From: Burkholderiales bacterium
Lineage (GTDB): Bacteria > Pseudomonadota > Gammaproteobacteria > Burkholderiales > Burkholderiaceae_C
Length of the DNA stretch: 64,000 nucleotides
NCBI GenBank assembly: GCA_017307855.1
Contig: JAFKGD010000002.1
Span: 1-64,000 of the forward strand
Reading direction: 5' to 3'
The notes beneath the pieces are model-generated. The model was not told the origin of the DNA and ran no database searches. It was given only the letters and a program-made list of their open reading frames with translations. The position numbers were made by a program, and so were the translations under genes. This document shows positions 57,201 through 63,001 of the stretch, in pieces. The first letter of the stretch is position 1; each line of letters starts with the position of its first letter.

Positions 57201-57881
57201 TTCGGTGGCAGCATCCTGGGCTGGTCGGCCAAAGGCGACATCAACGCGGGCCGGGGCAGCAAGACCACGCTGGTGTACACGCCGCCCAAGCTGGCGTACG
57301 ACCAGTGGGGCAACGTGGCGCTGTCGCCGCAGGTGCCGAGTTCTGGGGCGGGGATTGCGACGCTGAACCCGATTCCGGAGGTACCGCCGGGGGATGTGGA
57401 CCTGATCGCGCCGTTGGGAATCATCGACGCGGGAGAGGCAGGTATCCGGTTCTCGGGCAATGCGAACTTCGCGGCGCTGCAGGTGGTCAACGCCGAGAAC
57501 ATCGTGGGCCAAGGCGAGGCCACGGGCCTGCCAGTGGTGGCGGCAGTCAACGTGGCAGCACTGACCAATGCGAGTGCGGCTGCATCCACGGCTGCGACGG
57601 CGGCGCAAGATGCAATGCAGCGCGAGCGGGCATCAGCCCGGCAAGCCTTGCCGTCGATCTTCACGGTGCGGGTGCTGGGCTTCGGCAATGAACGACTCGA
57701 ACCGGAGGAGTCGGAAAAGCCATCATCGTCCAAGCAGCCCGGAGCGAGTCTGCAATCCGACGATGAGCGATACGACCCATCAAGGCCAGTCAAGATCGTC
57801 GGCCTTGCCGAACGTATCGACCCCAAGTACTGGGCGCGATTGACGGACGCCGAACGTCAAAGCTTGCGGCAAGACCGCTAG
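45234..57881 (+). CDS. Giant filamentous-haemagglutinin-family exoprotein (TpsA)
   Basis: 4215 residues, one uninterrupted frame of 12.6 kb. A signal peptide (cleaved near AQAQQ, about 45) is followed by a Gln-rich helical stretch (50-135) and the TPS domain (about 136-330): AILNWETFNVGRNTTVNFDQ, DGTVMIVNRNGIVFSGSSQ and NTRNLVAAAANI. Beta-helix-type Gly/Asp-rich repeats then run for some 3700 residues, and the C-terminal 400 residues resemble the DUF3739-type ending. It should be exported by a TpsB, the only candidate in the window being at 8536. Likely adhesin or large surface protein; no toxin domain is evident at the C-terminus. PdtA of Pseudomonas is a fair analogue. Confidence 0.92.
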   Translation: MITRVRTGKDQPKRIDAREFRMAPIARAIAMTLAAGGVINVAQAQQAFSPAWFAAKGAVQQTAAQTGKLPNGMPVSSLHSPDGQRQRANEQLQRSINNLGLAAQAIAVQQRLQQQARDSARTQPGVPDGLADGGLKVDTNSLTAGWLNAKDPTQTVADGKTTVNIGQTADKAILNWETFNVGRNTTVNFDQATYDAAGNRTAQTNWAVLNKVNDPSARPSQIQGQIKADGTVMIVNRNGIVFSGSSQVNTRNLVAAAANISKDQFENRGLHGATATTASFTDAGGAVIVERGALIQTAEPKSVTDGGGYVMLLGKEVANAGEIITRKGQTLLAAGDSFIIRKGVGTDANQYATTRGSEIAPQFLADGVDGEGKPIPNPAGKVTNSGLILAREGDITLAGREVRQDGTAISTATVHTRGTIHLLSSANDARSTVTLGKDAVTAIVTEDDGTSTALDAQRDALIKESATLDAQRTANAATVGTSFDNYSALADRRDLSRIEIVGGSLVNFETGSLTLATGGQLAVASGNSYAGTKNTSLLHGSVRVNDGAVLDVSGSVGVQVAMESNNIKVNVQGNELRDSPLNRDTGKLFNKDIWLDRRNLMLVPAGTDGYESDRYYTAGGLLEVSGYLGNAGHSIGEWTAQGGRIHLASDNVVTQAGSLINLAGGTLDVATGYVNTSWLKGRDGRIYRASEAPADVLYSGVYTGYQLDHARWNVTESFYNPLIAPQRRLENGYTVGRDAGELLIWAPNAALAGDIDATVFNGVRQTASRPSVVTDGYKLSQTQAALAGRLSLRTYDPGAYDINPRIEWVPTVRLDGALPAEGDGHLVWLNLDRLNEAGLGGLSIVSRTDRATDISLAGDLTLAPGGVLNLQANAIELHGSLTARGGSVRIKGGASVSKEGIFIIPGLTLKGGIVIDTRGLWVNTAMEPDRAWALAFLNGGSIDIDLSMDRDIQAGDIVLEAGSRLDASAGGAVLADGSTRGGAGGDIRLSGGNFVLDGELASHGFTRGGKLSLKTLGNISIGGSLLRDSGKLGAGEEAPLDLILREGVWIQAGNQSPISFPGKIELNRIDPGQPLPGMYGDGTSAPNSDLFTPGSYGAYNPNDPASWSNYIETHGEWDLLALTQSSGQLVTVRAFDPANPAGTYGTYGAWGIGWTIPKGWLIEAITSLPARAVLPVGVFPEGIRLPKALVLDVTHPAGTLLTEDRYFEAGTHLPKGWVANRVVAVQPSLDLLNPTSFFQQGFSAYELTGVGGVIVQPGTRIDVTMPVQRLSGIDARARVGDALAGAAELMLPEDHFVADPVTGVMKQRAGADVSLSSGTRYKRLGGSLFSGALVVGQDAAITVDPGHRINLTGKGQITVDGTLSAPGGHIAVINTRTQNDLYIDQLNSGKSPNSIEDIDPTDALSVWIGSHAVLDVAGRAYTTFDVRGNPYGVVLDGGSVQLGGAGVAQLDSKNYWGLDSSLAYVVVRPGAQINASGTSAVLSVGEGSGRALREIASDGGDITISSMLGFHIDDAVNADGGRRPALRAEAGGSGASGGSLSLILESGVYANGLSPVAPDSRAGRALTVAQHYSSSGLAGGVTAGSLDEGLVIGQARISVDQVKDGGFDSLSLWGRTAIVFDGDVDLSLGRSLTLQQGYFHNTTEGGNVRLSAPYVLFDGGTRLLGQRPGSTPTLLETGTALPAYAIGGSFTVDASLIDLRNSVRVNFDQTKLQSTGDLRFLAATRPSPEASINPGPERITKLQTWGDLELAAAQVYPASGVLASVNAGIGNVPGIDKPSIISILATGDGATAQPYSMLGDLTLTADVIRQGGVLRAPFGTLTLNAEKKVELLAGSITGVGTRDLVMSYGGTVDGVKYTVDGADAATRSLISGQAAGALASDPGVGLTLNTPSLVAESGSKLDLSGGGELLGAAFVPGRGGSVDTLLHARNPGGKVYAIVTGAQPGAAPVAGNYYEAWTGAVPEIGQQITIPAGVPGLPAGTYTLMPANYALLPGAWRVELGGQTNTFPGALPQTDGSYVVSGRQSIANTDIRDAYDSHVTLTSGASLRTYSSYNETGYSQFQRTQAQTFGTLRPLLEGDGKWLTFNARIIPDSAANSALSFDGLADFSAGRGGLVGGFALSGPDNAHLIITGAGSVAQNDAGTITVAAAELEKLGSPNLALGGRLLQTLDSVGINMGSLEDSTRGKVRNLTLERGATLTGGQIILGAGDKITLEEGATLNTVGHGLTWLDQSSGLRFGPTANPQSPGSSALLVVSNGLFTLSSPSGRATSSIELRDGVTLYSEGTVGFYADRGVSFSGTPNIGTRNLSLAVPSFNIGTEEALAAVGALPAGMNLNQAVLDRLFAGNLAAGVPSIEKLVLTANKSINFFGSIDLDTIDPTTGKSRLNQFVFDSPAIYGYGSSGDLVRLTTDTLVWNNTGKVIASQASGQTPIYESSAPGATMAGGTGSGRFQVDANTVVFGNPTPSQPDLSTSFNRLMLGFADVELNAAERITGNAKGSISVYQSGADPSTGFNPDTYVGTGGNLHLSTPLLTGAPGSVIAYHAGGALNVAAPAGSTAPATTNDVGAQLDLHGGSIHIASAVVLPSGKLTLTADGDVTLADGALLDVSGRRLHFFDVTRDTWGGDIEITSEHGNVVQQAGATIDVSAANEDAGSLSLAALDASTGRIALNGTLRGSGASGHDQGRFMLGAQRIGDSAATLSADFAALNTVLTDAGFIGARGFAFKQGDLIIGNEMKAREVTVSVDGGSLTVNGRIDATGAKPGTIRLAARDDLRLGGSAELDARGTQLQVDSYGQAIEAKNRGTIELTSSQGWLRLDDGTTLDVSAPGVEYGRITLNARRANETGGDILVDASGRVNVRGARSIAVNGFWTYSPTDADGTIVQDNTADGVAAGAVGLDQIDVQNQAFYANALAHGALQARLEGLKAYGDAYHLRPGVEIISSEASNGKLTVKGDLNLAGYRYGPDAVRNPNAADYGAGEPLALTVRAAGDLDINGSITDGFGLAKEAPDGVRPGELIPEGTISDADWWLQSNMTILSDWTVPETEFYQSQQGYIYDTNWNYYGPGMVIPAGTALMGDGYSTVFQAGQPLPSYQAETTRNLPVRHWAVAPMLAAGSYSASLRLIGGADLTAADTRALQSAVTLAGRGNMTLDDHHVGSSGLPIFSVLRTGTGNLDLLAGGDFSQKSLFGIYTAGTQSNLATGNEAFNLPRAKLTGDTGYDAALNDQATWFPDHGGDLYVAAQGNLSAYQWSNYSMNSNNVASWLWRQGGDGMGQQTAWSVNFGTYVSTEMGIGVVGFTGFGALGGGNLTLLAGGDAGRLSPFNLVVDTGSSEQANTALVAAIGASGRVARVTTTVDGVVTGGTLVQTGGGDLTVRIGGSLDPARFGETSRGVSAGTFTNLRGDLDISAGAIGVVEPGYGRKDAKDPRGADLWTAGQAYPNPGFTVVPGDGTVRLRARGDLVLGGVGDATMLQEDPFSASNYSKLGTLISDGRSGIGRSWFSLWSPETKVSLFSLGGNVTPFTGDAINTATLGEAGSTRYLPASLTAVAANGSLYYGDSRINNYVTFELLPAPQGQLEFLAKGSIYSMRSQYGGFSTVSLSGARAGINDLPNPFKPAWILTGPDADDLSLTNILIDGNPTGGLGTNTLLDITLPAFEGGLPTLKPRLNYFAFQTSDTPQTLLHAGDAEPIRVYAIDGDIVGMSLGSATKVAKAAQVRAGRDIVRFDGVIMNANDTDVSVVEAARDVMFANVRVAGPGTLEVNTGRNLYQGDAGQLVSVGAIVPGDSRSGASIAVQVGATDVDWAALASLYLDPANQADLTPGNPLAEQPGKVAHTYEEELATWLSERYGFTGTSEETLAHFNTLPAEQQRIFLRTVYYAELREGGREYTDVDGPRFGSYLRGRQVIATLFPEKDAEDVTIERSGTYTAFGGSGIQTQFGGDIQMLVPAGQIILGVQGTPPPATSGLITQGQGDIQLYSQDSILLGLSRIMTTFGGSILGWSAKGDINAGRGSKTTLVYTPPKLAYDQWGNVALSPQVPSSGAGIATLNPIPEVPPGDVDLIAPLGIIDAGEAGIRFSGNANFAALQVVNAENIVGQGEATGLPVVAAVNVAALTNASAAASTAATAAQDAMQRERASARQALPSIFTVRVLGFGNERLEPEESEKPSSSKQPGASLQSDDERYDPSRPVKIVGLAERIDPKYWARLTDAERQSLRQDR

Positions 57882-57910
57882 GCCAACTCCCAACGCTGTG
57901 TTTCTCACTT

Positions 57911-57932
57911 GTTCCCCGCCCTGGCGGGGAAC
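57911..57932 (+). terminator. Hairpin after tpsA
   Basis: GTTCCCCGCC (57911-57920), CT, GGCGGGGAAC (57923-57932). A stem of ten pairs (loop closed by the last pairs) starting 30 bases after the stop, but no T-run follows. It may partly terminate or stabilise the long mRNA while allowing read-through to the second sigma gene. Confidence 0.5.
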
Positions 57933-58122
57933 AGGCTGGGGAACCCTTTGCCCTGGATACGCCATGACTGCACTTCAAGCTGCTCCTCTGTCTTCCGGCA
58001 GTGCATCGCACTTGCGCTCGCGCCCCTCGCGTGCGACTGCCGTGGCTGGGCGGCCTGCGCACGACCACCGGGGCCACGGCACAGTGCCCCTGAGTGCATG
58101 GCATTGCCCTGCATCGTTCGAG

Positions 58123-58749
58123 ATGGTGGATGTCGTCATCCCCAATGCCGTTGCTCAAGAGAACCATGGCACGGTGCTGCGCGAGTTCCTGGCGTCGAAC
58201 TACCAGCGCCTGTATCAGCGTCTTCTGCGCCACTTGCGTTGCCCTGATTTGGCCAGCGACTGCCTGCACGATGCTTGGCTGAGGTTGGGCGAGATGGAGG
58301 TGGCCGAACCCGTGCAGAACGTCGAGGCCTACGTCTACCGCGTGGCCTGCAACCTGGCGATGGATGTCCTGCGCAGCCGTGGCCGCTGGCAGTCCGCCAG
58401 CGATGTGGAAGCCGAACTGGAACTGCTGGCCGACCACTCCCCAGGTCCCGATGTCATCGCCGAGGCCCGCTCCAATCTGGCCGCCTTCGAACGCGCCCTG
58501 GAACATCTGCCACGCCGCCACCGCAGCGTGCTGATCGGTCTTCGTGTCGAAGAGAAAACCCGCCAGGAAGTCGCCGACTGGCTGCGCATCTCTTTGCGCA
58601 GCGTGGACACCGCGCTGCGCCAAGCCCTGGACCACTGCGCCGCAGCCTCCGGCCAGACGGTGGCGGTGGGCGTCACTTCATCACGTCGCGGCCTGCCGCG
58701 CAGTTGGCTGGAGAAAGCCGCAGCGGAGGTGGCCACCGGTTTTGTGTGA
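58123..58749 (+). CDS. Second ECF sigma factor
   Basis: 208 residues from ATG 58123, the first start with a normal sigma N-terminus (TVLREFLASNYQRLYQRLL); the frame is open from 57898. Region 2: CPDLASDCLHDAWLRLGEM and VYRVACNLAMDVLRSRGR. Region 4: LPRRHRSVLIGLRVEEKTRQ and VADWLRISLRSVDTALRQAL. No anti-sigma gene is next to it. It may form a cascade with the first ECF factor or be brought along from another locus. It ends 27 bases before the LysR gene. Confidence 0.88.
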   Translation: MVDVVIPNAVAQENHGTVLREFLASNYQRLYQRLLRHLRCPDLASDCLHDAWLRLGEMEVAEPVQNVEAYVYRVACNLAMDVLRSRGRWQSASDVEAELELLADHSPGPDVIAEARSNLAAFERALEHLPRRHRSVLIGLRVEEKTRQEVADWLRISLRSVDTALRQALDHCAAASGQTVAVGVTSSRRGLPRSWLEKAAAEVATGFV

Positions 58750-58776
58750 GCGTTTCATGGATCAAGGAGACATCGA

Positions 58777-59727
58777 ATGCGTACCGGACTCAAACATCTG
58801 CGCTACTTCATCGCCATGGGCGAGGAGTTGCACTTCGCGCGTGCGGCTGAGCGGCTGTTCATCGACCAATCGGCTCTGTCCAAGGCCATGAGAGACCTGG
58901 AAGCCGATGTCGGCGTGAGCTTGTTCGATCGCGCCATCCGGCTCACACGGCTGACCTACGCCGGCCAGGTGTTCCTGGAAGAAGCCCGCAAGGTGGTGGC
59001 GGCCACGCTGCAGGCGCATGACATGGCCCGCTCCGCCGCCCAGGGTTACCGAGGCTTCCTGCGGATTGCGATCTCCGATGCGCTGGCACAACCCCGAATG
59101 ACCGAGCTGTTCACCCTGTGCCGGGAAGAGGACCCGGAGGTGGAGATCCGCCTGTTCGAGATGCCGGTGACGCAGTTGGTCCGGGCCGTGCAGCAGGACG
59201 AGGTGGATGCGGGCTTCACCTTGTTCCACGAACCGGGTCAGGGCTACACCACGGAGCCGCTGTGGCACGACGAGGTGGCGGTGGCCATGCCGGCGCGCCA
59301 TCCGCTGTTCGGGCGCAAGCGGGTCAAGCTGGCCGATGCGGTCCAGTACCCGTTGATCCTCGCCCACCCCGAACTCTGCCAAGGCGGCTACGCCTATGTG
59401 GATGCGATGTTGAAGCAACTGCCACCGGCGCACCTCCCGCCGATGATCGCGGAACACGTCTCGGGCCACGAGAGCATGTTGATGCTGATCGGTGCGGGCT
59501 ATGGCGTGGGCTTTGCCATCGAATCGCAGATGGCGAACTTCCAGCGCCCGGACGTGGTGATGCGGCCGATGGAGACGGGCATGCCCCCAGTGACGACCTA
59601 CCTGATGCGGGGCGCAACCCCGCCATCCGAGCAGGTGGCCAAGTTCATCGAGCGGGCTCGGCGGATTGGCGGGCTGCAGGAGCCGCCGGAGGACCAGGTG
59701 GGCGAGGCGCCTTCTTCGCCCGCCTGA
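58777..59727 (+). CDS. LysR-family transcriptional regulator (TraR-like)
   Basis: 316 residues with AAGGAG eight bases before the ATG. The HTH is at about 1-60 (LKHLRYFIAMGEELHFARAA, QSALSKAMRDLEADVGVSLF). The effector domain is PBP-like (FLRIAISDALAQPRM, EVAVAMPARHPLF). In Tn4371-like ICEs a LysR gene called traR stands between the relaxase and virD4/trb genes, which fits. A LysR gene also lies near the Pdt locus of Pseudomonas, so its allegiance is open. Its 3' end overlaps the DUF2274 gene on the other strand by 83 bases. Confidence 0.9.
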   Translation: MRTGLKHLRYFIAMGEELHFARAAERLFIDQSALSKAMRDLEADVGVSLFDRAIRLTRLTYAGQVFLEEARKVVAATLQAHDMARSAAQGYRGFLRIAISDALAQPRMTELFTLCREEDPEVEIRLFEMPVTQLVRAVQQDEVDAGFTLFHEPGQGYTTEPLWHDEVAVAMPARHPLFGRKRVKLADAVQYPLILAHPELCQGGYAYVDAMLKQLPPAHLPPMIAEHVSGHESMLMLIGAGYGVGFAIESQMANFQRPDVVMRPMETGMPPVTTYLMRGATPPSEQVAKFIERARRIGGLQEPPEDQVGEAPSSPA

Positions 59728-59929
59728 AGGCGACATCCTGTGCCATGAAAGCCGCGAGCATGTGCGGGATCAGTGCGCTGGCATCCACCGCTTCCCCGTA
59801 GGTCTGCGCGTGCAGCGCAGCGTATCGCTCCAGCTCGTCGCGCAGCACCGTCGTGCAGGCGAAGGTGACCTTGGTCTGCTCGACCTTCGGCAGCGGGCCG
59901 AGCTTGAGCCGTTCTTTCCGTGTGCTCAT
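59645..59929 (-). CDS. DUF2274-domain protein (end of trb operon)
   Basis: 94 residues. MSTRKERLKLGPLPKVEQTK, CTTVLRDELERYAALHAQTYG and ALIPHMLAAFMAQDVAFRRA are the DUF2274 pattern, an RHH-like family that always follows trbI in this ICE type. The ATG overlaps the trbI stop (ATGA). About 20 extra Pro/Ala-rich C-terminal residues beyond the usual end run antisense into the LysR gene. Confidence 0.9.
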   Translation of the reverse strand: MSTRKERLKLGPLPKVEQTKVTFACTTVLRDELERYAALHAQTYGEAVDASALIPHMLAAFMAQDVAFRRAKKAPRPPGPPAAPAARQSAEPAR

Positions 59930-61263
59930 TGCGATGAACCTCGCTGGTAAAAGAGCGGCTGGTAGGGGCGAAGCGCAATGTCTTTGGCGACCAGCACCCG
60001 CAACGGCAGGCCCGGCCGCAGCGTCAAGGTCGGCTGCATGTTCATGTTGCGCCGGGTCATCTCCTGCCCGACCTGGTTGATGCTGTCCTGCAGGCTGTCG
60101 CGCCCGGCGATCACGATGCGGTCGCCGTCCTGCCGGTTCTCGGGTGCGGCCAGCTCGGCGCCGACGCCGAGCAGCGTGGTCAGCGCAGCACCGGCCAGGA
60201 TGCGGTCCCAATGCCAGTCCACGCCGTCCTCCAAGCCCGCGTAGCCGGCCGCATCGCTGCCGACCAACTTGTCCAGCGGGATGGACGAGGTGTCGGGCAG
60301 GATCACGCGGTTCCACACCACCTGCACTCGGCTCTGCCCGTAGCTCACTTGGCTGTTGTACTTGCCCATCAGGCGCGAGCCCTGCGGGATGAGCACGAAG
60401 CGCCCCGTGGCGGTGTCGTAGACCGGCTCTGTCACCGTGGCGATCACATCGCCCGGCAAATCCGACTTGATCCCGGTGACCAGTGCGGCCGCGATCACCG
60501 TGCCCGCCATCACCTGGTACGGGGATGCGGGCAACTGGAGCTGGCCGGTGTTGCGGGTGTGTGCGGGGCGGGATGTATCGAGAAACGCCTCCTTCTGGTC
60601 CTGGCGGTTCTGGATGGCGGTGGGATCATTGACCTGCGGCGCAGTGGACGCCAGACCAGCGGCCATCGGGTTGAAGGCGGCGTTCGCTGACATTGTCGAT
60701 GCCACTGCCGATGGCGCCGCCGGATCCGCTGCCGCAGGTGGCGCGGCGGCCGTCTGCGTTGCTGCACCTTGTCGGCCCGAGCGGAAGAACACCGACGAGT
60801 TCGCCGCTTCCTCGGCTTCCTTCAGGCGCGCCAGTCGCTCGGCCTCGGCCGGATCGTGGCCCGGTGGCCCATAACCCTGCGCCTGCTGCTCGGCCCTGAG
60901 GATCGGCCCGCCCAGATCACCGGGCAACGGCTCGCCCAGGATGGGCGGCGCCGGTGGCAACGTGGGCGGCAGCTTGGAGTAGTCGGCGGGCAACTGATCG
61001 AGCCCTTCGGAGCGCGGCACGCGATCGACGTTGTACAGCTCGGCCGCGTCGGTGGCCTTGCGCAGGCCGGGTTGCAGCGACCACAGCGTCCCGCCCAGCA
61101 CGGCGGCGGCCAAGCCGCCCGCGAGCACGGCCAGCATGCGCCGGTTCAGCCGAGTGACCGGGCGTGGCGTCGCGCGCAAGGCGACGTTCTCCGGCGCCAC
61201 CTTGGGCGGCATGTCAGGCGTTGGCGCGGCCGGTGCTCCCTCTTCATGGCTTGGAGTGCTCAT
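59926..61263 (-). CDS. trbI: Conjugal transfer protein TrbI (VirB10-like)
   Basis: 445 residues. A cytoplasmic Pro-rich start, one membrane helix (MLAVLAGGLAAAVLGGTLW, about 43-61), a Pro-rich periplasmic stretch, and the VirB10 C-terminal domain: YQVMAGTVIAAALVTGIKSD, GRFVLIPQGSRLMGKYNSQV, LVGSDAAGYAGLEDGVDWHW and RPGLPLRVLVAKDI. It bridges the inner and outer membrane in the mating channel. The gap to trbG is two bases. Confidence 0.95.
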   Translation of the reverse strand: MSTPSHEEGAPAAPTPDMPPKVAPENVALRATPRPVTRLNRRMLAVLAGGLAAAVLGGTLWSLQPGLRKATDAAELYNVDRVPRSEGLDQLPADYSKLPPTLPPAPPILGEPLPGDLGGPILRAEQQAQGYGPPGHDPAEAERLARLKEAEEAANSSVFFRSGRQGAATQTAAAPPAAADPAAPSAVASTMSANAAFNPMAAGLASTAPQVNDPTAIQNRQDQKEAFLDTSRPAHTRNTGQLQLPASPYQVMAGTVIAAALVTGIKSDLPGDVIATVTEPVYDTATGRFVLIPQGSRLMGKYNSQVSYGQSRVQVVWNRVILPDTSSIPLDKLVGSDAAGYAGLEDGVDWHWDRILAGAALTTLLGVGAELAAPENRQDGDRIVIAGRDSLQDSINQVGQEMTRRNMNMQPTLTLRPGLPLRVLVAKDIALRPYQPLFYQRGSSQ

Positions 61264-61265
61264 GA

Positions 61266-62288
61266 TCAGTTCCCCCGCACAGCGCCCACGAGGCCATCGG
61301 TGCGCTCGATGCGAACGACTTCGGCCTTCTCACCACCTAGGCGCAACTCGGCCGCGCCGAACAGTCGGTCCACGATGAAGTAAGGCGCCCGGTAGCGGTA
61401 GTTCACAAGCTGCCCATCGCCCTGCGCGCCGATCACGAACAACGGCGGCAGCTCGCCCTGCGCGATGCCGGCGGGGAACTGGATGTAGACCTTCTGGCCG
61501 TCGTCGAAGGCACGCAAGGGCTTCCACGGCGGGTTGCTGCCGCTGATTGCATAGCGGAACTTCAGATTCTCCAGCGACAGGCCGGCATCGATCGGCGCGG
61601 CTGTCTGCGCGGCCTGAGCCTGGCGCTGCAGGGCCAGCATGCGGTCCTTCGGATATTCCCAGGACACCGAGGCCATCCACGCCTTATCGGTGGAGGTCAG
61701 CTCGATCAGGTAGGTTCGCCTGCTGCTGGTGATGACGAGGTTCGTCTTGAGGTTCGAGCGTGTGGGCTTGACCAGCACGCTCACGCGCAGGTCCGCACCC
61801 GAGCCGCTGGCCGTGTCCCCAACGATCCAGCGCACCGTGTCGCCTGCGGCCACGGTCACCAGTTCCTCGCCGGGCTGCAGCGCGATGACGGTGACTCGGC
61901 CTGGACTCGCATAAACCTGGTACAGCGCGCCGTCCGTGTACGGCCAGACCTGGATCGCGTTGACGTAGCCTTCGCGGGTCGGTGCCATGCGTGCTTCTTC
62001 GTTGGCGCGCGAGACGCGGACCTTTTCGTCCGCGGGCTCGGGGAGTACGACAGCTTCCGGTTCCAGCGGCAACGGCTTGAGCTGCGCCGGCAATGGCAGC
62101 GGCTGCGGGATCGCCACGGCCTCGATGGGCGTGGGTGGTTCCGGCAGCGGCTGTGCCGCGACGGCCACAGGCTCATCAAGCGAAATCACCGGCGGCGGCT
62201 TGCCCTGCGTGGCACACCCTGCCAGCAAAGTCATCAGGAGGGCCGGAATTACGTATAAGCGGATCTGTGCATTCGTGACGGCGTTCAT
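61266..62288 (-). CDS. trbG: Conjugal transfer protein TrbG (VirB9-like lipoprotein)
   Basis: 340 residues. The lipobox LLAGC gives lipidation at Cys25. A Pro-rich linker is followed by the VirB9/CagX domain: VIALQPGEELVTVAAGDTVR, LVITSSRRTYLIELTSTDKAW, KFRYAISGSNPPWKP and FVIGAQGDGQLVNYRYRAPY. It forms the outer-membrane core complex with TrbI. The start overlaps the trbF stop by four bases. Confidence 0.95.
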   Translation of the reverse strand: MNAVTNAQIRLYVIPALLMTLLAGCATQGKPPPVISLDEPVAVAAQPLPEPPTPIEAVAIPQPLPLPAQLKPLPLEPEAVVLPEPADEKVRVSRANEEARMAPTREGYVNAIQVWPYTDGALYQVYASPGRVTVIALQPGEELVTVAAGDTVRWIVGDTASGSGADLRVSVLVKPTRSNLKTNLVITSSRRTYLIELTSTDKAWMASVSWEYPKDRMLALQRQAQAAQTAAPIDAGLSLENLKFRYAISGSNPPWKPLRAFDDGQKVYIQFPAGIAQGELPPLFVIGAQGDGQLVNYRYRAPYFIVDRLFGAAELRLGGEKAEVVRIERTDGLVGAVRGN

Positions 62289-62989
62289 GGCGTTTTCCCT
62301 TCGGAGGTATCGAGTTCCCGGCTCCAGGACAGGCCATTGACGTACAGGCCCAGCGGATTGCGCCGCAGCTTCTCTTCGGTGCGCGGGGGTTGCAGCACGA
62401 TGGAGACCACGGCCGTCCAGCGCTCCAGCCCAGCGGCCGCGCCATTGACGTAGCGGCGCTCCGTCCAGCGCACCTGGAACGACGAATCGGTAGCACGCAC
62501 GACGCTGTTGACCTGCACTGCGACCGACTCCTGCCCGATGCGGGCGAACGGGTCGTGGGTGCGGGCGTAGTCATTCAGGACGGCCGCGCCGCGATCCGTG
62601 GTCACCTCGTAGGCATCGAGCCAGTTCTGCCGCACGACGATCGGATCGATCGAGATCGAGCGCACCAGCGTGATGAAGCGCGCGATGTGGTGCGCGGTCT
62701 GTGCGTCGCTGGGCTTGTACGGCGTCGCGGCTTCGCCGACGGCGCGCACCTGTCCGGCCTGATCGACTTCGACCACATAGGGCTGCACCAGCGACTGGCC
62801 GGCGCGCCAGACCAGGCCGGCGGCCATCAGCAGCGCCAGGAACAGGCAGCCGAAGGCCATGAGGCGCCAGTTGGCGGCCTGCACGCGCGAGGCGCCGATG
62901 CGTTCGTCCCAGGCCTGCGCGGCGGACTGGTACGGGGTGGCAGGCTGCGGTGTGTCGGCATACCGCACCTGGGGGCGTTTGAATCGCAT
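62285..62989 (-). CDS. trbF: Conjugal transfer protein TrbF (VirB8-like)
   Basis: 234 residues. A short cytoplasmic N-terminus with YQSAAQAWDERIG, a membrane helix (LMAFGCLFLALLMAAGLVW, about 43-61) and the NTF2-like VirB8 domain (YVVEVDQAGQVRAVG, FITLVRSISIDP, WLDAYEVTT, VRWTERRYV). It is an assembly factor of the T4SS inner-membrane complex. 12 bases separate it from trbL. Confidence 0.95.
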   Translation of the reverse strand: MRFKRPQVRYADTPQPATPYQSAAQAWDERIGASRVQAANWRLMAFGCLFLALLMAAGLVWRAGQSLVQPYVVEVDQAGQVRAVGEAATPYKPSDAQTAHHIARFITLVRSISIDPIVVRQNWLDAYEVTTDRGAAVLNDYARTHDPFARIGQESVAVQVNSVVRATDSSFQVRWTERRYVNGAAAGLERWTAVVSIVLQPPRTEEKLRRNPLGLYVNGLSWSRELDTSEGKTP

Positions 62990-63001
62990 GAGACGTGCTC
63001 C

